Notes under the pieces: generated by a model | What the model was told of the DNA's origin: nothing | The model's input: the letters and a program-made list of their open reading frames with translations, nothing else | Databases searched by the model: none | Position numbers and translations under genes: made by a program | DNA from: Bacillota bacterium | GTDB taxonomy: Bacteria; Bacillota; Clostridia; Acetivibrionales; DTU013 | NCBI GenBank assembly: GCA_023411645.1 | Contig: JAEYON010000068.1 | Coordinates: 62,001 to 126,000 of the forward strand | DNA: 64,000 nt | Direction: 5' to 3' | Part shown: in pieces, positions 9,801 to 18,011 of the stretch | Layout of the letters: each line of letters begins with the position of its first letter | Numbering within the stretch: the stretch's first letter is position 1

Positions 9801-12800
9801 TTATGGCTGCTGTCCCCTTGGGTGGCATATTGGATAAGCAAACCGATTGAAAAACGCACCAGAAGTCTGTCAATCGAAGACAATGCCATGCTCAGACGAA
9901 TGTCGCGCAAGACTTGGAGGTATTTCGAAGATTTTGCTGGAGAAACGGATCATTTTCTGCCTCCGGATAACTATCAGGAGGATCCTCCCAAAGGCGTCGC
10001 GCACAGGACCTCTCCTACAAATATTGGACTTTTACTTATCTCAATTCTCTCTGCCGCCGACATGGGTTTTATCGGATGGAAGAGCCTTGTTGAAAGACTT
10101 GAAAAGACTATAAGCACTATTGAAAAAATGGAGAAGTGGAAGGGACATCTCTACAACTGGTATGATACAGTGACACTGGAAACTTTGCGGCCTATATATG
10201 TTTCTACTGTAGACAGCGGAAATCTGGTGGGATACTTGATCGTTGTAAGAGAAGGATTGAAAGAGTTTTTCAAAAAGAAGATACCGGAACCTAATTTAGT
10301 ACTGGGATTAAAGGATACACTGGATTTGGTTTGCAAAGAAGAGAGAACTGATATCGGTTCCAAATTGCGTCAGGCCCTGTCTGAGCCTTCTTTGGTGCTT
10401 GGTGAAAAAAGCGGGGATTTGCGTAATTGGTTGGGCATTCTAAAGGAACTTACCGGTTGGTGCAGTTCATTAGCGGCAGATCACAGGCATAAGAGCAGCA
10501 AATGGCTCCCGAAACTTACAGAAACGGTAGAAGAATTTGCTAATGAATTGATTATGTTCTATCCATATCTGGAACGGCCTGAGCTTCTAAATATACTGGA
10601 ACCGGCACCGTCCGGAACAGAGGCCATATTCCAGGACGTATCCCAGGCAATATCCAATATAGATATGTACAAGCCCGCTACGCCGTCGGAATTGTTGAAG
10701 CGTTATCAAACAGTAATCGGGCTGATCGGACAGTTGCTAGACCGTCAGGATTACCGGAAAGATCATATATGGGCGGAACATGCACAGATCCTCAACGATA
10801 TGCTCAGGGAAGCCCAAAGAAGAATTGAGGGCAGTATCCAAGAGGTTCATAATCTGACACGCCGAATTTCTGTACTCATTGATGAGACAGAGTTCACACC
10901 GCTGTTTGATCATAAAAGGATGTTGTTCTCGATTGGATATAATGTGGAAGAAGGCCGGTTGAGTAAATCTTACTATGACCTGCTTGCCTCCGAGGCGAGA
11001 CAGGCCAGTTACATCGCCATAGCACGCGGTGAGGTTGACCGCAGACATTGGATGAGAATGGGCAGAAAACTGACTGCGGCGGACGGAGGGAAAGGGCTTG
11101 TGTCCTGGACTGGTACAATGTTTGAATATCTGATGCCGCTTCTGATTATGCGCAACTATGAAAACACCCTATTTGATGAAACTTATTCGTTCGCTGTAAG
11201 AGTGCAAAAAAAATATGGCAAGCAGCATGGCATACCATGGGGAATATCTGAATCCGGTTATAGCGCGCTTGATTTCAACCTAAACTATCAGTATAAGGCG
11301 TTTGGCGTACCGGAGCTGGGGCTGAAGCGGGGGCTGGCAAATGATATGGTGACTGCGCCTTATGCATCAATGCTGGCATTAAATGTGAGCGGCATATCGG
11401 CTGTGGAGAATCTCAAGCAACTGGCTGATCTGGGAGCAGATGGACTGTGGGGATATTATGAGGCAATCGACTTTACACCATCCAGACTTGATAAGGATGC
11501 CAGCTACTACATTGTTAAAAGTTATATGGCTCACCATCAGGGGATGAGTCTGGCAGCCATGAACAATTTCTTTAATTCGAATATATTGCAGGAACGCTTT
11601 CATTCTGACCCTGTAATTAATTCAGCGGAGCTGCTGCTTCAAGAAAAAATACCGGAAAAAGTGCTTTATACCAGAGAATTCAGCAAGGACAGCTTTGTAC
11701 GTTTAAAAAAGAGCGATCAGACAGAGGGAATGGTAGTGCGGACATTTGGTCTACCCGGCACTCTTCCGCCTAACGTAAACATTCTATCCAATGGAGTCTA
11801 TAATGTGATGGTAACCGACGGCGGTTCAGGATACAGTAAAAACTCAAATATGGACGTTACAAGGTGGGAAGCTGATTATTTTACAAAGAACGGATTCTAT
11901 ATTTTTATTAAGAACGTCAATTCCAATGTAGGGTGGTCTGCCACGCTGGATCCGCTGGATGTTGAACCGGAAAAGTACAGAGTAGTTTTTTCTCCTGACA
12001 AAGCAGAATATGTGCGTAGGGATGGAAACCTGGAAACCCATTTGGAAGTCACGGTTTCCGCTGAGGATAATGCTGAAGTGAGGATGGTATCGGTAACAAA
12101 CCATAGCAACCATATCAGGATTGTGGAATTTACCAGTTATCTTGAAGCGGTGCTGGCTCCCGGACATGAAGATGCGGCTCATCCGGCCTTCAGTAAATTG
12201 TTTGTTAAAACAGAGTTTGTCCCACAGCAGTCTTGCCTGCTTGCAGTACGAAAGCAAAGAACAGAAGAGAAGAAACCGCTATGGCTTATGCATACAATGG
12301 TTGTGGATTCGGGATCCGTCATAGGAGATCTCCAATATGAAACGGATCGGATGAAATTTATAGGTCGCAACCGTAATATATCCAACCCTAAAGCACTGGA
12401 GCCGGACCAGCCTCTGAGCAACAGTGAAGGCTCTGTTCTCGACCCGGTTATGAGCTTGCGAAGACGTGTTGAGATTGCCCCGGGACATACAGTCAAGGTT
12501 GTATATACTGTTGCTGTTGCGCATACAAGACAGCAGGCGCTTGAGCTTGCCGAGAAATATAACGATTACAGGACCTCCAGGAGGGTTTTTGAGCTGTCCT
12601 GGACAAGAAGCCAGGTAGAAAACAGATACCTTGGGCTTGAGAATAAACAGATTGAGTTCTATCTGGAGCTAATCCCATTCATACTTTATGACAGCCCGCT
12701 AAGAAGGGAACACGCTGGATATATCGCAAACAATACCGGTGCTCAGCAGGAGCTTTGGCCCTTTGGTATTTCGGGGGACATTCCGGTTATTCTTGTTGAG

Positions 12801-15683
12801 GTCAATGAAATGGAAGACATGGAGATGGTTGAATGGGCAATAAAAGGCCATGAATTTTGGAAGATGAAAGGTCTGATGATAGATCTTGTTCTGGTGGTGA
12901 ATAAGAAAGAAGGCTATTCACAGCCGCTGAATGATCAGATCAGAAATATCATTGCCGCAAGTCATGCAAGAGAAAGCATCAATCATTACGGGGGCGTGTT
13001 TATCAGAAATACCGCCGAGATGGATCAGGCGCAGGTGACATTGCTCTATACGGTGGCCAAAATAGTCATAAAGGACAGCATCGAAGCATTGAAAGGCCGT
13101 GTGAAGGAACTGCGCATTTTATTAGATCGGACTCCTCCGGCGGTTGTCAGCAGCAAACCGGAAAAAGTGCAGCCTATTTTTGTGCATCAGCCCGCTAATG
13201 AAAGAAAACTATTGTTTTTTAACGGCATCGGCGGATTTTCCGCAGATGGAAAGGAATATGTGATCAGGCTGCCCGGAGGTTCGCACACACCTGCGCCATG
13301 GTCGAATATCATTTCAAATAAAAAATTCGGTTTCCTGGTTACGGAAAGCGGAGGCGGCTATACATGGGCGGAGAACAGCCGGGAATTCAAACTGACGCCA
13401 TGGTCCAACGATCCTGTAACAGACTGGCAAGGTGAGGTTTTCTATATGTGCGATACCCATCAGAAGTGCCATTGGACACTGACTCCATCGCCGGCTGGCG
13501 ATAATGAGCTTTATACGATAAGGCACGGTCATGGTTACAGTATTTTTGAACACAACAGCCATGGACTCAGTCAGTCTCTGACCATGTTTGCGGCGCTGGA
13601 TTCACCGGTCAAGATCTGCCTTGTTACGATTACTAATATTACCGGAAGAAAAAGGGATCTGACCATCACCTATTATACCAGACCGGTGTTAGGTGTTGAT
13701 GAAAACCAAACGTCACCATATATCGTCACGTGGCGGGATGAAAGAGGGGTCCTTTTTGCTGAAAATAAATACAACAATGAGTTCAGAGGACGGGTTGCGT
13801 TTTTGTCTACGAATATAAAAGATTCTTCTGTGACCGGCGACCGGATTTCATTTATCGGCCAATCAGGAGACCTCTCCGAGCCGATGGCCCTGACAGGTGA
13901 AACCCTCGGGGGAGTGACTGGAGCGGGGATCGATCCTTGTGCTGCCATCATGGGAAACATAAAACTGGAGCCGGAGGAGGAAGTCAGTGTTGTCTTCCTG
14001 CTCGGAAGCGGAGAAAATGCAAAACATGCAGCAGAGCTTGCCGCCCGGTTCAGTGATATACAGACGGCCTCTGATGAGCTGGATAGGGTAAGAGAATACT
14101 GGAGGAGAATACTGGAGGCCATACAGGTGCATACGCCGGATGATTCTTTTGATGTAATGATAAACGGATGGTTTATGTATCAGACAATCGCATGCAGGAT
14201 TTGGGCGAGATCAGGTTATTATCAGGCAGGGGGCGCATATGGCTTCAGGGATCAGCTTCAGGACAGTATGTCGCTGCTGAATACATGGCCTTTGATGGCC
14301 AGGGATCAAATTTTGCTGCATGCTTCAAGGCAGTTTGAAGAAGGGGATGTACAGCACTGGTGGCATATGGAGGGGGGTAAGGGAATCCGTACAAGGTATT
14401 CGGATGATTTACTCTGGCTTGCTTATGTTACTGCAGAGTACATTGAGAAGACCGCAGACACATCCATCCTGTATGAACAGGTGCCTTTTCTGAAGGGCAG
14501 CATTCTGGTTGAAGGAAATGATGAGAAATATGAGCAGCCCCAAATCTCGGATAAAGTTGCCCGTGTATATGAGCACTGCACTCTAGCAATTGACAGATCT
14601 CTGGCCACAGGACCTCATGGGTTGCCACTCATAGGCAGTGGCGACTGGAATGACGGAATGAATACGGTCGGCAATAAAGGTATGGGGGAAAGTGTCTGGC
14701 TTGGTTGGTTTCTGATCTCCATACTAAAAAAGTTCATTCCTGTCTGCCGGCTTATGGAGGATTTTGATAGAGCTCAGGCATACCGTGAAGCAACTGACCG
14801 ACTTCAGGAAAACATGGAAAGGAACGCCTGGGATGGAAGCTGGTATAGAAGGGCTTACTTTGATGATGGCACACCGCTGGGTTCAGTTCATAATTCAGAA
14901 TGTATGATTGATTCTATTTCCCAGTCCTGGTCTGTTATATCAGGGGCAGCAAAGCCGCACCGGATGGAGGAGGCAATGGATGCAGTCCAAAAGTATCTGG
15001 TAGACAGCAATGAGGGGATCATCAAATTGCTGACACCGCCCTTTGACAAAGGGGACCTGCATCCCGGATATATTAAGGGATATGTACCCGGCGTCAGGGA
15101 AAACGGCGGTCAATACACCCATGCGGCCACATGGGCAGTTATGGCTTTTGCGCTGCTCGGTAAGGGAGATAAGGCAAGCGAGTTGTTCCATATGTTGAAT
15201 CCGGTAAATCATACCAGAACAGAACTTGAATATTCCAGATATAAAACGGAGCCTTATGTCATAGCGGCTGATGTCTATTCGGTACTTCCTCATACAGGCC
15301 GCGGCGGATGGACTTGGTATACAGGAGCGGCAGGGTGGCTTTATAAGGTAGGCCTGGAAAACATCGCCGGATTCAGGAAAAAAGGAGACAGATTGCATAT
15401 CAATCCATGCATACCAAAGAATTGGGACGGATTTGAGATCGATTACCGTATGGAGCAGGCTGTCTACCACATTCAAATAAAAAACCCCGACAGCTTGAAC
15501 TGCGGAGTTTCATATATTGCCGTAGATGGTAAGCCGTGTCTGGGCGGTTTTATTATCCTTGAACGGAGTGGATTCCACAGGGTCGAAGTTATCATGGGCA
15601 CACCGCCTGTATCTGATCAAGATGCCGAATCCAATCCGGAGTCCGAGACATATGTGACAGGATCAAGCATTGGAAATTCATAG
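6843..15683 (+). CDS. ndvB: Giant cyclic beta-1,2-glucan synthase-like protein (GT84 + GH94)
   Basis: About 2946 residues, comparable to the cyclic beta-1,2-glucan synthases (NdvB/Cgs). Order seen: N-terminal membrane helix; a membrane pair near 8090-8290; a GT84 glycosyltransferase with TLDADSNLP (about 8755), HDLLEGCYLRAG (about 9097) and QHRWVRGDWQ (about 9196); further membrane helices (9300-9830); a glucoamylase-like segment (about 11.1-11.5 kb, GIPWGISESGY); two GH94 N-terminal-type beta-sandwich regions; and a GH94 phosphorylase-type catalytic domain with GSGDWNDGMN (about 14634). Known relatives polymerise UDP-glucose, cyclise and trim the chain. ATG 6843 is chosen because the helix begins there; TTG 6804 is possible and neither has a strong ribosome-binding site. 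The 3' end overlaps the convergent gene by 67 bases. Confidence 0.9.
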   Translation: MGLFIATTYVILSGVIIYLLILISRRKADRCVEVRDTILATEELERHAIEIARSHPVMKSAKSLHWLVRRLNSNYSFIVGIYKALNIDARESFPSAPAAEWLLDNFYIIEEQVKLIRRNLSRGRYSKLPVLKEGYLKGYPRVYAIALEMVAHSNGGIDDRIITTFIHAYQTQTMLSIAELWAFPIMLRIAVLESIRNVCEKIHTSRIEWHKAEELASHILTRKPDEQEIKQLLDDQFSEGKLVTSSFTEHLVQRLRKAGKGNSSVTALMDAYLEKEHSSIEKMTAEEHQMQAEMQVAIGNSITGLRLISELDWSEMFEALSHVEQILRKDPSGVYGQMDFESRDYYRHGVEKLARAFNVSEIHVTNKAIGCAKAGAGNPPQDHVGYYLIGKGRETLVALLEKSSKRRWVFSFASLKKPKRLYAAIILSLTAFLVCFFTYYALSRNNAQSFLWPFVTVLLTLIPCSEFAISVTNTIFGHVYRPTMMPKLELKDGIPNELAAFVIVPTLLTSPGRAEELLRQLEVYFLANREKNLYFALVGDFKDAPSQTQEKDEGIVSAVLNGVEELNGKYSADGHDIFFYVHRKRSYSKSQDRWMGWERKRGAVLEFNRLLRGETDTGFNVISGDVSQLSDIRYVITLDADSNLPMGTAKRLIGTMAHPLNKACVDEETETVTSGYGLLQPRICVSIAGANRSLFTKIFAGQGGIDPYTTAVSDIYQDIFDEGIFTGKGIYEVDVYRRVLENRIPDNKVLSHDLLEGCYLRAGLASDIELVDSYPSGYQSYTARQHRWVRGDWQLLPWLAGRVEKLNGNKVKNTLSGLSKWKIADNLRRSLIAPSLLLLLIAGIGFLPGSNLVWIGFVILVSSTPLTTGFLNVLLSGNLLYFSGKTNSTVITGIRAAFYQSVLMLMLIPHQTWIMADAVIRTIYRTFISHKNMLEWVTAADVEASAKNSPGTYLRKMWFVFPAAVALAGAAALSPEGLGIVAVIVTLWLLSPWVAYWISKPIEKRTRSLSIEDNAMLRRMSRKTWRYFEDFAGETDHFLPPDNYQEDPPKGVAHRTSPTNIGLLLISILSAADMGFIGWKSLVERLEKTISTIEKMEKWKGHLYNWYDTVTLETLRPIYVSTVDSGNLVGYLIVVREGLKEFFKKKIPEPNLVLGLKDTLDLVCKEERTDIGSKLRQALSEPSLVLGEKSGDLRNWLGILKELTGWCSSLAADHRHKSSKWLPKLTETVEEFANELIMFYPYLERPELLNILEPAPSGTEAIFQDVSQAISNIDMYKPATPSELLKRYQTVIGLIGQLLDRQDYRKDHIWAEHAQILNDMLREAQRRIEGSIQEVHNLTRRISVLIDETEFTPLFDHKRMLFSIGYNVEEGRLSKSYYDLLASEARQASYIAIARGEVDRRHWMRMGRKLTAADGGKGLVSWTGTMFEYLMPLLIMRNYENTLFDETYSFAVRVQKKYGKQHGIPWGISESGYSALDFNLNYQYKAFGVPELGLKRGLANDMVTAPYASMLALNVSGISAVENLKQLADLGADGLWGYYEAIDFTPSRLDKDASYYIVKSYMAHHQGMSLAAMNNFFNSNILQERFHSDPVINSAELLLQEKIPEKVLYTREFSKDSFVRLKKSDQTEGMVVRTFGLPGTLPPNVNILSNGVYNVMVTDGGSGYSKNSNMDVTRWEADYFTKNGFYIFIKNVNSNVGWSATLDPLDVEPEKYRVVFSPDKAEYVRRDGNLETHLEVTVSAEDNAEVRMVSVTNHSNHIRIVEFTSYLEAVLAPGHEDAAHPAFSKLFVKTEFVPQQSCLLAVRKQRTEEKKPLWLMHTMVVDSGSVIGDLQYETDRMKFIGRNRNISNPKALEPDQPLSNSEGSVLDPVMSLRRRVEIAPGHTVKVVYTVAVAHTRQQALELAEKYNDYRTSRRVFELSWTRSQVENRYLGLENKQIEFYLELIPFILYDSPLRREHAGYIANNTGAQQELWPFGISGDIPVILVEVNEMEDMEMVEWAIKGHEFWKMKGLMIDLVLVVNKKEGYSQPLNDQIRNIIAASHARESINHYGGVFIRNTAEMDQAQVTLLYTVAKIVIKDSIEALKGRVKELRILLDRTPPAVVSSKPEKVQPIFVHQPANERKLLFFNGIGGFSADGKEYVIRLPGGSHTPAPWSNIISNKKFGFLVTESGGGYTWAENSREFKLTPWSNDPVTDWQGEVFYMCDTHQKCHWTLTPSPAGDNELYTIRHGHGYSIFEHNSHGLSQSLTMFAALDSPVKICLVTITNITGRKRDLTITYYTRPVLGVDENQTSPYIVTWRDERGVLFAENKYNNEFRGRVAFLSTNIKDSSVTGDRISFIGQSGDLSEPMALTGETLGGVTGAGIDPCAAIMGNIKLEPEEEVSVVFLLGSGENAKHAAELAARFSDIQTASDELDRVREYWRRILEAIQVHTPDDSFDVMINGWFMYQTIACRIWARSGYYQAGGAYGFRDQLQDSMSLLNTWPLMARDQILLHASRQFEEGDVQHWWHMEGGKGIRTRYSDDLLWLAYVTAEYIEKTADTSILYEQVPFLKGSILVEGNDEKYEQPQISDKVARVYEHCTLAIDRSLATGPHGLPLIGSGDWNDGMNTVGNKGMGESVWLGWFLISILKKFIPVCRLMEDFDRAQAYREATDRLQENMERNAWDGSWYRRAYFDDGTPLGSVHNSECMIDSISQSWSVISGAAKPHRMEEAMDAVQKYLVDSNEGIIKLLTPPFDKGDLHPGYIKGYVPGVRENGGQYTHAATWAVMAFALLGKGDKASELFHMLNPVNHTRTELEYSRYKTEPYVIAADVYSVLPHTGRGGWTWYTGAAGWLYKVGLENIAGFRKKGDRLHINPCIPKNWDGFEIDYRMEQAVYHIQIKNPDSLNCGVSYIAVDGKPCLGGFIILERSGFHRVEVIMGTPPVSDQDAESNPESETYVTGSSIGNS

Positions 15684-16294
15684 TTTTCCTGCCCCAACTC
15701 AGCTAACAGATTTATTGTGTTATGAAAGTCGGAGATCAGATCCAACCCATTTGCCTCCAGGATATGCTGAAGCTGGCCGTTTTCTCTATACATCCACCTT
15801 GTATATCTGGAACGCTCCAGAATGTAATCCTTAATCACATTCTGGAAATCGGCCTGTCTTAGAATCTCTTCACATATAAAGAAGTTACAGACCGTAGTGC
15901 GGAATCGCACCGGTAATTTACAACCGGAGCCTGGGCTAACAAACGGACAGGTCCTGAAAAATATGGTATGATCTCTTATGCTGCCGGTTTCTAAAAGCTT
16001 TCCGGATGATATGTATTTTTCGTATGCTTCCTTATCAAAAGGCCCTTTGGCATAGATATTGTATCTATTCACAATAGTGCCGGGATTTGACAATATAATT
16101 TCGAGTGTCTTATGCCCACTATCCAGTATTGCCATTCTTTGAATATCTACCAGTGTAAACTCGGGAAAATAATGACAGCAGCCTCTGTTTTTAATACTGC
16201 ATAAGCTTTTTCCCATCAGACTGTTACAGCTGGAACAATCTGTACAGCCAATCTGCGGAATACCGTGATCAAAAAAAATATAAATATTTCCCAT
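15617..16294 (-). CDS. Cys-rich protein, possible YkgJ-like metal-cluster protein
   Basis: 225 residues with many cysteines, mostly near the N-terminus: CTDCSSC (about 17-23), C32, GCCHYF (about 39-43), then C116, C125, C136 and C141. The spacing suggests bound zinc or an iron-sulfur cluster, as in YkgJ-type proteins, but I do not recognise the family with certainty. No signal peptide. AGGGGGCG lies just before the ATG. Its last 22 codons are antisense to the end of the glucan synthase gene. The residues EEYEKY and ICEEILRQADFQNVIKDYI suggest a helical C-terminus. Function unknown. Confidence 0.7.
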   Translation of the reverse strand: MGNIYIFFDHGIPQIGCTDCSSCNSLMGKSLCSIKNRGCCHYFPEFTLVDIQRMAILDSGHKTLEIILSNPGTIVNRYNIYAKGPFDKEAYEKYISSGKLLETGSIRDHTIFFRTCPFVSPGSGCKLPVRFRTTVCNFFICEEILRQADFQNVIKDYILERSRYTRWMYRENGQLQHILEANGLDLISDFHNTINLLAELGQENYEFPMLDPVTYVSDSGLDSAS

Positions 16295-16351
16295 AAATCG
16301 CCCCCTGATAAATTTTTTACTTCTACATTATAGTTTCGGTGAGGTCTCTCA

Positions 16352-16407
16352 GCAATACCTTTTTTAATTTAAAATACCTTTTTTAATATAAAATACCTTT
16401 TTTTAAA
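16352..16407. repeat. Three tandem 19-bp AT-rich direct repeats
   Basis: The unit AATACCTTTTTTAATATAA occurs about three times head-to-tail (16354, 16373 and 16392), the last one diverging after its T-run. It lies 60-110 bases upstream of the minus-strand Cys-rich gene and 200 bases upstream of the Spo0E-like gene, so it may be an operator array or simply AT-rich drift. The remainder of 16295-16616 holds a candidate promoter (next entry) and no gene. Confidence 0.6.
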
Positions 16408-16438
16408 CGCGAAAGAATGCTGTAAATGGGAAATTATG

Positions 16439-16467
16439 TTGTAAACGTAACAAAATTGTTATACAAT
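16439..16467 (+). promoter_or_regulatory. Candidate sigma-A promoter for the Spo0E-like gene
   Basis: TTGTAA (16439-16444), 17-base spacer, TACAAT (16462-16467). About 150 bases before the TTG start at 16617, so the 5' UTR would be long. Confidence 0.35.
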
Positions 16468-16616
16468 TGTCATTACAATAGTCAAATATTTTCTGTAGAC
16501 GGTATTTTGTTCCAGGCTTATCCCGTTTTTTAAGACAAGGTAGTACGGCTTTAGCATTACTTCCGTATATAAGGTATGCTGGCCGCCGGTTTTTTTACTG
16601 CGGGAGGTGAGTATCC

Positions 16617-16802
16617 TTGAAGAGAACGATGAGTAGGTGTTATGAAAATTGCATCAATAAACTGCGTAATGAACTTCACAATCTGATCGATTCAGAAAAA
16701 ATTACCAGTAAAATTGTACAAAAGAGAAGTCGGGAGCTTGACCATTTGATTTTCTTGTATTACCAGCAGTGTAGAAAAGATCAGGAATTAAAGGAGCCGT
16801 AA
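16617..16802 (+). CDS. Spo0E-like sporulation regulatory Asp phosphatase
   Basis: 61 residues. The family signature SRELDHLIFLYYQ (about residues 38-50) and a preceding amphipathic helix, CINKLRNELHNLID, match the Spo0E group, which dephosphorylates Spo0A~P and delays sporulation in bacilli. TTG 16617 is supported by GGAGGTGA at 16603-16610 with a 6-base gap; ATG 16629 would be too far. The C-terminus overlaps the convergent membrane-protein gene by 22 bases. In this family the SxxxD motif is needed for activity, and it is present here. Confidence 0.85.
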   Translation: MKRTMSRCYENCINKLRNELHNLIDSEKITSKIVQKRSRELDHLIFLYYQQCRKDQELKEP

Positions 16803-17581
16803 AAGAGAATTCCTAAAAATGGCAGCACAATAATTGCAGTGGCTGGATGACCGCTACCTGCCGTTGATATATGTTGGCCAAAGATTGTCTGGCCTGCAAT
16901 GATGTAACCGGTTATCAGACCCAAAACCAGGCCGCCGACCGCTCCCGCTGTGATCATGAGCGGGTGGCGATGGTCGCAGGAAGGTTCGCTGATATCGTCG
17001 GGATACATAATGTCTGTCCAAAGCAATTTTTTCCTTTTTACGAGTGAATAGCACAGTGGGAGAAGGATAGGCCCCAAGACCAGTGTGATTACTACGTTAT
17101 TGAGCGTAATAATTATGGCCAGAGCTGAGAAGCTTGCCATATTCAGAATATCAAGTCCCCATGCGATTGTTACCGAGCAGGCGATACTTGCAATAAAGCT
17201 GATTATGCCGAATTGTGCCAGCTTCCATGGAGTATTGATATTAGGTGTTTTGTCCTCGCCATATCTTGGCTTGATATGATTCCACAGTTTATATGGGATA
17301 TAGGCATACATAAAATTTCCGATAAAACCGAAAAAAGAACCGGCCGACAGCGTGCCGAAACAATCTCCGCCAAGATTCCCGAGTGCGGAGCCCCAGGCAC
17401 CCGCTGGCCCGAATAGCAGCCCGAATATAACCGGCAAAAGCGATGCCGGCCTTATTTCTGTAATACCCGGAATAACAGGTATCGATTTGGTAGGAAGTAA
17501 AAGCAGCATGTATATACCCGCACATAATACGGTTAATGCAACCATGTTTCCGTACTTCCACATCCTTACGATTTCCTTCAC
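16781..17581 (-). CDS. ECF-type transporter S component-like membrane protein
   Basis: About 266 residues with six or more hydrophobic helices. The segment IRPASLLPVIFGLLFGPAGAWGSALGNLGGD followed by FFGFIGNFMYAYIPYKLW resembles QueT-like or other S components of energy-coupling-factor vitamin importers. An S component confers substrate binding and borrows the shared EcfAA'T module, which is not in this window. GTG 17581 is preferred to GTG 17590, because AGAGGTG then sits 6 bases upstream. Substrate not predictable from what I see. About 420 bases upstream, to 18011, contain only the mccB promoter region. Confidence 0.6.
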   Translation of the reverse strand: MKEIVRMWKYGNMVALTVLCAGIYMLLLLPTKSIPVIPGITEIRPASLLPVIFGLLFGPAGAWGSALGNLGGDCFGTLSAGSFFGFIGNFMYAYIPYKLWNHIKPRYGEDKTPNINTPWKLAQFGIISFIASIACSVTIAWGLDILNMASFSALAIIITLNNVVITLVLGPILLPLCYSLVKRKKLLWTDIMYPDDISEPSCDHRHPLMITAGAVGGLVLGLITGYIIAGQTIFGQHISTAGSGHPATAIIVLPFLGILFYGSFNS

Positions 17582-17928
17582 AAAATGCACCTCTCGGTAA
17601 TTGCAGCAATTGGTAATCCCGCAATTATTGTACCATTTTCCAGTTCAAAATGTCTATATTGCGGCTGATAATGTTTATTGTAACCTATCTCAGAACGGTT
17701 GCAGTTTTTGCATCAAACTTCAGAATAGGCTTGCTGTAGTGGATAATTATTTTATGTTCAGTGCTCAAAATTTCAGGTATGATAGTGCTTTTTCAACAAA
17801 AAAGCTGTGATTTACGCAGAAAAGTGGCCTATAACTATAAAAACACACCATAATACTTGCAAAAATGAGCAAGGTATGAAAACTGCTAGTACTACTTACA
17901 AAACATACTAAACATATCAAAATTGGTG

Positions 17929-17957
17929 TTGACAATTTATTTTCACCGGAATATAAT
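17929..17957 (+). promoter_or_regulatory. Consensus sigma-A promoter of mccB-mccA
   Basis: TTGACA (17929-17934), exactly 17 bases, TATAAT (17952-17957): a perfect match to consensus. Expected transcription start is about 17964. So strong a promoter suggests repression by a regulator; CCGGAATATAATACCGAC around the -10 is a partial inverted repeat that could be the operator. No S-box or T-box motif is seen in 17591-18011, and I see no gene in that stretch. Confidence 0.85.
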
Positions 17958-18011
17958 ACCGACATAACATATATATTTACTATATTATTCTTAGGGGAAT
18001 CACGATGCTTT

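Noticed and set aside
17601..17810. Plus-strand ORF of 69 codons upstream of mccB
   Set aside because: No ribosome-binding site, low-complexity composition, lies in promoter-proximal AT-rich DNA.
17591..18011. SAM riboswitch or T-box upstream of the sulfur genes
   Set aside because: No S-box core or T-box AGGGTGG-type motif was found here or before 20501; regulation appears to use promoters and the leader-peptide attenuator.
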